NCBI GenBank assembly: GCA_902795255.1
Contig: CADBKS010000136.1
Coordinates: forward strand, 10,225 to 28,870
Direction of reading: 5' to 3'
DNA length: 18,646 nucleotides
DNA from: an uncultured Chloroflexota bacterium
Lineage (GTDB): Bacteria; Chloroflexota; Anaerolineae; Anaerolineales; Anaerolineaceae
This document shows positions 14,484-18,646 of the stretch, piece after piece. The first letter of the stretch is position 1; each line of letters starts with the position of its first letter. The notes under the pieces were generated by a model. The model was not told the DNA's origin and ran no database searches. It was given only the letters and a program-made list of their open reading frames with translations. The position numbers and the translations under genes are program-made.

Positions 14484-14523
14484 CTTTGAGATATGCGTAT
14501 GGCAGTCGAAAGAGAGTGCTTCA
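14484..14523 (+). repeat. Partial copy (D) of the hairpin repeat, proximal end only
   Basis: GATATGCGTATGGCA followed by TCGAAAGAGAGTGCTTC matches the first 40 bases of the repeat (copy B: GATATGTACATGGCA, CGAAAGTGAG; copy A: TCGAAAGTGAGTGCTTC). The similarity stops after 14523. It sits in direct orientation about 50 bases past copy B. The remaining gap up to 14640 shows only short palindromes such as CCAGGCCTGG. Confidence 0.55.
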
Positions 14524-14639
14524 CTTTGTCCAGGCCTGGTTACTCTCTTCTGTATCTGCGTCCCCTATGATGCCGGGGCAGTGCATTCGGATTTGTTTTA
14601 TTGTCATAACTGATAATAGCAGATACCTATATGCTGCAG

Positions 14640-15206
14640 TTATCCGTTTTTTCTGAGGATCGTATTCAGCCATTTTTCTGCCGAGCGGCCGGGACGGACG
14701 TCATTCAGCTCCGGGAACCCGGTCAGGAATGCGGCAAAGGTTTCTTCCGTGTGGTCTGTATAGTACCGGCCGTTCCGATCGCCTTCGAAAGTGCCGTATT
14801 TGAAGGAGATATAAAGGACCCCGCCCGCCTTCAGAGCTGTGACGACCCGCCGGAAGATCTCCGGCAATTCCGCGGACGGAACGTGCAGGATCGATGCATT
14901 GGCCCAGATCCCGTCATAGGTTTCGCGTTCGTCCAGCTCCCGGAAGAGCATCCGGCGTACCGGGATGCCGGTGCGGGCTTCCGCCAGCGCGCAGAGCTCC
15001 GGTGATCCGTCCGCGGCTGTCACGGCAAAGCCGTGCTCCAGAAATGCCTCGGTATCCCGTCCCGATCCGCAGCCGAGATCCAGGATCGACGCTCCCGGCT
15101 GAAGTTTCGCCAGAAAGCGGTTCCGTACGGCGGAAAAATCCACAGTGCCTGTATCGGCGACGAACAGTTCTGCGTTATGTGCGTAATAATCAAGTGTTTT
15201 GTCCAT
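14640..15206 (-). CDS. SAM-dependent class I methyltransferase
   Basis: This 188-residue protein starts MDKTLDYYAHNAELF, with the SAM-binding motif ILDLGCGSGRDTEAFL at about residues 40-55, then the acidic end of strand 2 in VTAADGSPELCALA, and later YDGIWANASILHVP and LKAGGVLYISFKYG for motifs III-IV. It is a Methyltransf_11/TehB-like small-molecule methyltransferase; the substrate is unknown. ATG 15204-15206 is chosen over an in-frame start at 15254 because AGAGG lies five bases before it and homologues usually begin shortly before YYxxxA. It is divergent from the DUF1801 gene. Not obviously related to the ArsM-like enzyme at 16859 beyond the common fold. Confidence 0.82.
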   Translation of the reverse strand: MDKTLDYYAHNAELFVADTGTVDFSAVRNRFLAKLQPGASILDLGCGSGRDTEAFLEHGFAVTAADGSPELCALAEARTGIPVRRMLFRELDERETYDGIWANASILHVPSAELPEIFRRVVTALKAGGVLYISFKYGTFEGDRNGRYYTDHTEETFAAFLTGFPELNDVRPGRSAEKWLNTILRKNG

Positions 15207-15541
15207 GGAAGCCTCTGAAAAAGTGACCGCATCTGAATTTGCGGCTGCGGGCATTTTGATCTTTCCGGCGCGCTGCGGCCTGTACAGCTTTATTTTACAG
15301 AAGATTTCCGGATCTTTCCGTATTTACAGTCCGTGGATCGTAATAAAATATTACATAGACTGCGTATTGCCGGATTACGGAAAATAAAAGAACAAAGTAT
15401 GGACCGCATGATGTTCGGCACTGTGCCGGAATTCCTGCGGTTTTTGGGAAGTTCGTATTGTGCTGATTGCCCGGGATAACGGAAAGCCGGTATGAACGGG
15501 AAATTGGAAAAACATCCCCCGGTTTTTTGAAAGGAAAGACA
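15207..15541. other. Divergent intergenic region
   Basis: This 335-base gap separates the minus-strand methyltransferase from the plus-strand zinc-finger gene and must hold both promoters. It is AT-rich around 15335-15400, with GTAAT/ATTAC arms at 15340-15354 that could be a small dyad. I see no convincing -35/-10 pair and no gene. Confidence 0.4.
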
Positions 15542-15949
15542 ATGATGTGGAAGTGTCCGAAATGTGGAAGAACGTTCAGCAGGCAGAACCAGGACCACTA
15601 TTGTATCAAACCGCAGACGGTCGATGAATATATCGCCGCGCAGGATGAAAGGGTGCAGCCCCGGCTGAATGAGATCCGGGATATCCTGCGGGCAGCGCTG
15701 CCGGACGCGGAAGAATGCATCTCCTGGTCGATGCCCACTTACCGGAAAGGCCGGAACATTATCCATTTCGCAGCCTCGAAAAACCACCTGGGCCTGTATC
15801 CCGGCGGTGAGGCGTCAGCGGTGTTTGCAGAAGAACTGACCGCTTATGAGGTCAGCAAGGGGACGATCCGTCTGCCGTATGACCGAGAGCTCCCGGCGGA
15901 ACTGATCAGCCGAATCGCCGCGTGGTGCTATGCGGAATACGCAAAATGA
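15542..15949 (+). CDS. Zinc-finger plus DUF1801-like protein
   Basis: This 135-residue protein begins MMWKCPKCGRTFSRQNQDHYC, in which C5, C8, H19 and C21 form a likely zinc site. A DUF1801/YdhG-like domain follows: VDEYIAAQDERVQPRLNEIR, ISWSMPTYRKGRNIIHFAASKNHLGLYPG and the C-terminal GTIRLPYDRELPAELI. The DUF1801 fold is frataxin-like and has been linked to iron-sulfur or metal handling in some members; this one has no proven role. AAAGGAAA stands about seven bases before ATG 15542, better than the upstream in-frame start at 15467. It is monocistronic, and a 21-bp inverted repeat lies 42 bases after its stop. Confidence 0.83.
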   Translation: MMWKCPKCGRTFSRQNQDHYCIKPQTVDEYIAAQDERVQPRLNEIRDILRAALPDAEECISWSMPTYRKGRNIIHFAASKNHLGLYPGGEASAVFAEELTAYEVSKGTIRLPYDRELPAELISRIAAWCYAEYAK

Positions 15950-15991
15950 ACGGAAAAAGGACCGTACGGGTATGGGCAATACCCGGCTCAA

Positions 15992-16042
15992 CGGGATATG
16001 AAACCGGCGTGAGCGCAATAGTCACGCCGGTTTCATATCCCG
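15992..16042. repeat. Perfect 21-bp inverted repeat between convergent genes
   Basis: 15992-16012 (starting CGGGATATGAAACC) pairs perfectly with 16022-16042 around a nine-base loop. It lies between the plus-strand DUF1801 gene and the minus-strand DUF5714 gene. No T run follows on either strand, so it is not a textbook intrinsic terminator, although it could still end or protect transcripts. Confidence 0.7.
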
Positions 16043-16116
16043 GATTTCGGGGCAGGATCCGATGTCCGATATAACTGTGGACAAGATAAAGCTTGCCTGA
16101 CAAATTGGAATTTGTC

Positions 16117-16809
16117 TCAATGGTTTGCTTTGGAGAATGGGCATCTTTTACCAATGCACTGGTTATTTTGAGATGAGAAGCGGCACACGATTTCTGATTT
16201 TTCCATCTCAACGCCAAAATGGTCTTTCACGAAATCGATAGCCGCAAGAATAGAAAGAAATGAGTCTCTCTTGCAGCAACGCGGACCTCCAATTTCACCG
16301 ATTCGTCCCAGTGATTTGGCCGTCATCTTGTGTGACAGCGCAAACGGTTCATTCGCCAAAGGTGTGGATTTAGAGATAATGGATATAAACATTCCCGAAC
16401 TGATACCTGCTCCACAAGCTCCCCAAAACCCGCAAGCACCGCCGGGGACACTCTTTCCGCGATTCATCATTTCAATCAATGCACTGTGCAGGTCAATGCT
16501 TCCGCCTGCGTTTTTATATGCTGTCAACAGGGCGGCCCCGACCATAACATGATGTTCCGGTCCATGCATATGACAGAATGGCATTGCTATCATTTTTTCC
16601 AGCACAACAATCGGATTTTTCGATTTCTCGGTCAGGCATAGGTTGATTATTGAATCTAAACCGGCAGTATGACATTCATTGCAGACATAATGGCCGTTTA
16701 TACAGCGTGTCTTGCTGTTTTCCTTCTTATGACAGACGGAACATTCCATCAGCTCGTCAGATTCCAGGTATTCCAGCGGAGCTTTACAAATAATACATTC
16801 ATCATTCAT
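16117..16809 (-). CDS. DUF5714-like cysteine-rich protein of the ars cassette
   Basis: This 230-residue protein starts with two CxxC knuckles (C5/C8, C23/C26), then C36, H40 and C43/C46, as in zinc ribbons. The core has MPFCHMHGPEHHVMVGAALL (C79 and histidines 80, 82, 86, 87) and a glycine-rich GGACGFWGACGAG (C126, C132). The end has CC at 178-179 and C209, C218 and C223. The HMHGPEHHVMVG segment is what I associate with DUF5714. The cysteine arrangement suggests a metal or iron-sulfur site besides the zinc ribbon. It is 49 bases downstream of the ArsM-like gene with only a weak ribosome site, so it is probably co-transcribed. A role in arsenic chemistry is inferred from position only. Confidence 0.68.
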   Translation of the reverse strand: MNDECIICKAPLEYLESDELMECSVCHKKENSKTRCINGHYVCNECHTAGLDSIINLCLTEKSKNPIVVLEKMIAMPFCHMHGPEHHVMVGAALLTAYKNAGGSIDLHSALIEMMNRGKSVPGGACGFWGACGAGISSGMFISIISKSTPLANEPFALSHKMTAKSLGRIGEIGGPRCCKRDSFLSILAAIDFVKDHFGVEMEKSEIVCRFSSQNNQCIGKRCPFSKANH

Positions 16810-16858
16810 GTCTATTGACTTTTATTCATAACAATAACAAAGAAAACCTGACAACCCG

Positions 16859-17722
16859 CTATCCCTGACAGCAGCAGAAATTTGTTTGATCTTCATATGG
16901 AACAGCAAAGGCTGAACAGGAACCACAGCAGCTTTTACCTGAGTTCTTAACAGCCCGGATCGTATCAGACGTATATCTGATATCTCCTACAAGTTCTTCA
17001 ATTTCATTATTGTTGATCGGTACTGCTTTAGACGATACAATTCGATAATCGGCAAACCCGTTATGAGTCATGAGTGTATTAAATTCATCATATGACATTG
17101 ATCCGCCCAGACACTCTCCAAGGAGAAGCCGGTTCGTATTGATTTCGTCCGGAATTTTCCGGTCCGCAAGAATATCACTGAAATAAAGCACACCACCATC
17201 TTTCAGTACTCTTCTGATCTCGGAAAAAACGCTTTCCTTATCCGGTGAAAGGTTGATCACGCAGTTCGAAATAACCAGATCGACCGATTCGTCTTCGATA
17301 CCGATATTTCTGAGGTCTTCTATATACCCTTTTCTGAATTCAACATTAGAATATCCCCACTTATCGGCAATGGTCTCCTGATATTTTTTTGCTATGGCCA
17401 GCTGATCATCATTCATATCAACGCCAATCACTTTCCCGCCATCTCCGACAAGTTTTGAGACAACATAAACATCTCTTCCTGTGCCGCAGCCCAGATCAAG
17501 AACCGTGCACCCTTCAATCTTATTGGGGATCGGTGAACCGCATCCGTAGTATCTCTCGGTTATTTCATCCGGAAGTTCACAAACGATCTTCTTTATCGTA
17601 TCAGGGATGCTTCCTTTGGAACAGCTGCAGACCGAAGATGCCAGGGCTCCCCCTCTTTTATTCGTAATTTCCGAATAATATGCACTGACTTTGTAATGGA
17701 CTTTCTTAAAATTGTCTTCCAT
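16859..17722 (-). CDS. arsM: Arsenite S-adenosylmethyltransferase (ArsM-like)
   Basis: The 287-residue protein has the ArsM pattern: RYYGCGSPIP with Cys61, the SAM motif VLDLGCGTGRDVYVVSKLVG (74-93), VIGVDMNDDQLAIA, SNCVINLSPDKESV with Cys154, FSDILADRKIP, and ECLGGSM with Cys204. The three cysteines correspond to the arsenite-binding set of ArsM enzymes, which methylate As(III) using SAM. An N-terminal CSC (32-34) and a C-terminal tail rich in cysteine (KSCCGSC at 263-269, CCC at 283-285) are extra thiols. GAAGGAG stands six bases before the ATG. It follows the ArsR-like repressor by 115 bases containing a terminator-like hairpin, and precedes the DUF5714 gene. The enzyme class is fairly sure; the substrate metalloid is inferred. 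Confidence 0.86.
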   Translation of the reverse strand: MEDNFKKVHYKVSAYYSEITNKRGGALASSVCSCSKGSIPDTIKKIVCELPDEITERYYGCGSPIPNKIEGCTVLDLGCGTGRDVYVVSKLVGDGGKVIGVDMNDDQLAIAKKYQETIADKWGYSNVEFRKGYIEDLRNIGIEDESVDLVISNCVINLSPDKESVFSEIRRVLKDGGVLYFSDILADRKIPDEINTNRLLLGECLGGSMSYDEFNTLMTHNGFADYRIVSSKAVPINNNEIEELVGDIRYTSDTIRAVKNSGKSCCGSCSAFAVPYEDQTNFCCCQG

Positions 17723-17773
17723 TTATTACTCCTTCAATTCGAAATATATAAATATATGAATATGTAGGCTGAT

Positions 17774-17808
17774 AAAAAAAGCAATCCTTTTCGGGATGCC
17801 TGTTTTTT
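17774..17808 (-). terminator. Terminator or attenuator between arsR and arsM
   Basis: On the minus strand GGCATCC pairs with GGATTGC (one bulged T) around CGAAAA, then TTTTTTT follows (complement of 17774-17780). The outer A run (17803-17810 complement) can extend the stem. It would uncouple arsR from arsM unless read through; the AT-rich 50 bases after it could hold an arsM promoter. Confidence 0.55.
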
Positions 17809-17837
17809 TTCGTAAATATTGCCGGAATTAACAACTG

Positions 17838-18131
17838 TTATAGTTTTTTCTTTTCACAGTCACATCTTGCATAGTGTCCGATCATCTCGCGAAAGGCTGA
17901 TACTCCCTCGGGTGATATGGAATAGTACATCCATTTTCCTTCTTTGCGTCCAATTACGAAATTGCTGTCACAGAGAATTTTCATGTGGTGAGACAATGTA
18001 GGCTGCGTGATATTTAATTCTTCAAGCAGAACGCATCCGCATTTTTCACCTTGCTGCAGCAGGAGCATGATCTCCAGACGGTTCTCATCTGCTAAAGCTT
18101 TTATTTTTTTGACATCTTCTCTAAATCCCAT
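17838..18131 (-). CDS. arsR: ArsR family winged-helix metalloregulator
   Basis: This 97-residue protein has the ArsR/SmtB fold: KALADENRLEIMLLL at the start, the recognition helix in TQPTLSHHMKIL (42-53) and the beta-wing GRKEGKWMYYSI (61-72). Possible metalloid ligands are Cys31 and Cys33 in KCGCVLLEEL at the helix 3 position, where E. coli ArsR has its Cys set, and Cys90/Cys92 in ARCDC at the C-terminus. ATG 18129-18131 is chosen because GAGAGG is eight bases before it, whereas the in-frame GTG at 18138 touches that site. It would repress its own promoter and probably the whole arsR-arsM-DUF5714 unit until As(III) binds. Confidence 0.88.
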   Translation of the reverse strand: MGFREDVKKIKALADENRLEIMLLLQQGEKCGCVLLEELNITQPTLSHHMKILCDSNFVIGRKEGKWMYYSISPEGVSAFREMIGHYARCDCEKKKL

Positions 18132-18153
18132 GCCTGTCACCTCTCACTCTTTT

Positions 18154-18194
18154 ATAATAGTACTTATATAGACAGTTGTCAATGTTTCTATATA
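18154..18194 (-). promoter_or_regulatory. arsR promoter with overlapping operator dyad
   Basis: On the minus strand TTGACA (complement of 18177-18182) and TATTAT (complement of 18154-18159) are separated by exactly 17 bases. TATATAGA at 18165-18172 and TCTATATA at 18187-18194 form a perfect 8-bp inverted repeat with a 14-base centre that covers the -35 box, as expected for an ArsR/SmtB-type operator. The gap from 18195 to 18329 shows nothing else. Confidence 0.72.
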
Positions 18195-18329
18195 TTTTGG
18201 CAGTTATATCAATTTCTTCTTTATTCGCGGTAGTTTCTTTGAAAATAAATGGATGAATCTGTGCGAATTGTTCTGTTTCGCTGTCCCGTTTTCTATAAAT
18301 ATAGAAAGACCTCTGGTAAGGTATTCATC

Positions 18330-18536
18330 TCACTCTTTATGGATCCAGAAAGCAGAAGGATCAATTTCCGTAATGGATTCCGGTATGTTTATTTTTTAGA
18401 GACTCATGCAGTCCGCAAAGGCGGCTTCTCCGATCACTCTGACCCCATGGGAAATTATGATTCTTGTATGATATTTCTCATCTTTGAAATTCCATAAAAC
18501 TCCCTTGTCAACACAATATTTCACAATTTCCTTCAT
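18330..18536 (-). pseudogene. Broken LRR_5 (BspA-like) protein fragment
   Basis: Read on the minus strand from ATG 18536 the frame gives MKEIVKYCVDKGVLWNF, then GVRVIGEAAFADCMSL, a stop (TAA, complement of 18396-18398), and, still in the same frame, KINIPESITEIDPSAF up to a second stop at 18330-18332. VIGEAAFADCMSL-x-KINIPESITEI is a clear LRR_5 repeat, so the TAA replaces one codon inside the repeat. A GTG at 18524 with AAGGA four bases before it is an alternative start. Only one and a half repeats remain, against the ten in the 10072 protein. It starts about 20 bases after the preceding gene and is presumably non-functional, unless the 46-residue product is itself used. Confidence 0.62.
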
Positions 18537-18556
18537 CTCCACAAATAGGAATTTGT

Positions 18557-18646
18557 TTATTCTTCGGATGACCGTTTCAGCAGTTCATATTGTTCTTCTG
18601 TTGTTATTTTTCCGAGTTCGATCATGGCCTTTTCGTACTCGTTTAC
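18557..18646 (-). CDS. C-terminal end of a gene cut by the window edge
   Basis: The minus-strand frame entering at 18646 reads VNEYEKAMIELGKITTEEQY and nine more residues, then stops with TAA at 18557-18559. The 29 visible residues form a charged amphipathic helix without a recognisable motif. Its stop lies about 20 bases before the start of the LRR fragment, so the two may have formed one transcript. The family cannot be told from this part. Confidence 0.5.
   Translation of the reverse strand, partial: VNEYEKAMIELGKITTEEQYELLKRSSEE

Noticed and set aside
14113..14524. Two overlapping minus-strand frames through repeat copy B
   Set aside because: They overlap the terminator and the hairpin repeat, have low-complexity Pro/Ala/Arg composition, and no recognisable motif.
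18249..18497. 82-codon plus-strand frame upstream of arsR
   Set aside because: The opposite strand carries a recognisable LRR_5 repeat, and the plus frame has no ribosome site or motif.
1..18646. CRISPR array, tRNA or rRNA genes
   Set aside because: I found no regularly spaced repeat-spacer pattern and no tRNA or rRNA sequence by reading both strands, although short RNAs could be missed without a covariance search.

Overview
The window looks like a chromosomal piece of a mid-GC Gram-positive bacterium of the Clostridia type, probably from gut or rumen. The signs are strong AGGAG/GGAGG ribosome binding sites, GTG and TTG starts, perfect GC-rich intrinsic terminators, a BspA-type leucine-rich repeat (LRR_5) surface protein and many small cysteine-rich zinc-ribbon proteins. 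The class-level call is an inference from style and protein types; no rRNA or marker gene is present.

Layout. (1) 1-3660: an AI-2E-family transporter (+), then three minus-strand genes: a degenerate glycerophosphodiester phosphodiesterase, a small membrane/coiled-coil protein and a DUF1269-type membrane protein, separated by hairpin terminators. (2) 3966-9956: a plus-strand run of closely spaced genes. A split A-T-R carboxylic acid reductase-like pair (adenylation + carrier domain, then NAD(P)-dependent thioester reductase in the -1 frame) is embedded among three zinc-ribbon/small-membrane-protein pairs, and the run ends with a membrane-anchored HEAT-repeat protein. (3) 10072-12504: a large secreted BspA-like LRR protein with an internally duplicated architecture. 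(4) 12505-14640: an acyltransferase-3 gene with its own extended -10 promoter and a perfect terminator, flanked by two inverted copies of a GC-rich, hairpin-forming non-coding repeat. (5) 14640-15949: a divergent pair, a SAM methyltransferase (-) and a zinc-finger/DUF1801 protein (+). (6) 16117-18200: an arsenic-type cassette on the minus strand, ArsR-like repressor, ArsM-like arsenite methyltransferase and DUF5714-like cysteine-rich protein, with a candidate operator-promoter in front. (7) 18330-18646: a broken LRR_5 fragment and the C-terminal end of another minus-strand gene cut by the window edge.

How it fits together. The CAR-like pair would activate a carboxylate with ATP, load it on the phosphopantetheine arm of the carrier domain and release it reductively as an aldehyde or alcohol. 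Whether the surrounding zinc-ribbon/membrane pairs work with it is unknown, but their threefold pairing is the most system-like unexplained pattern here. The ars cassette is probably an arsenite-inducible methylation unit. The dispersed hairpin repeat (two full copies, two partial ones) is the clearest non-coding novelty.
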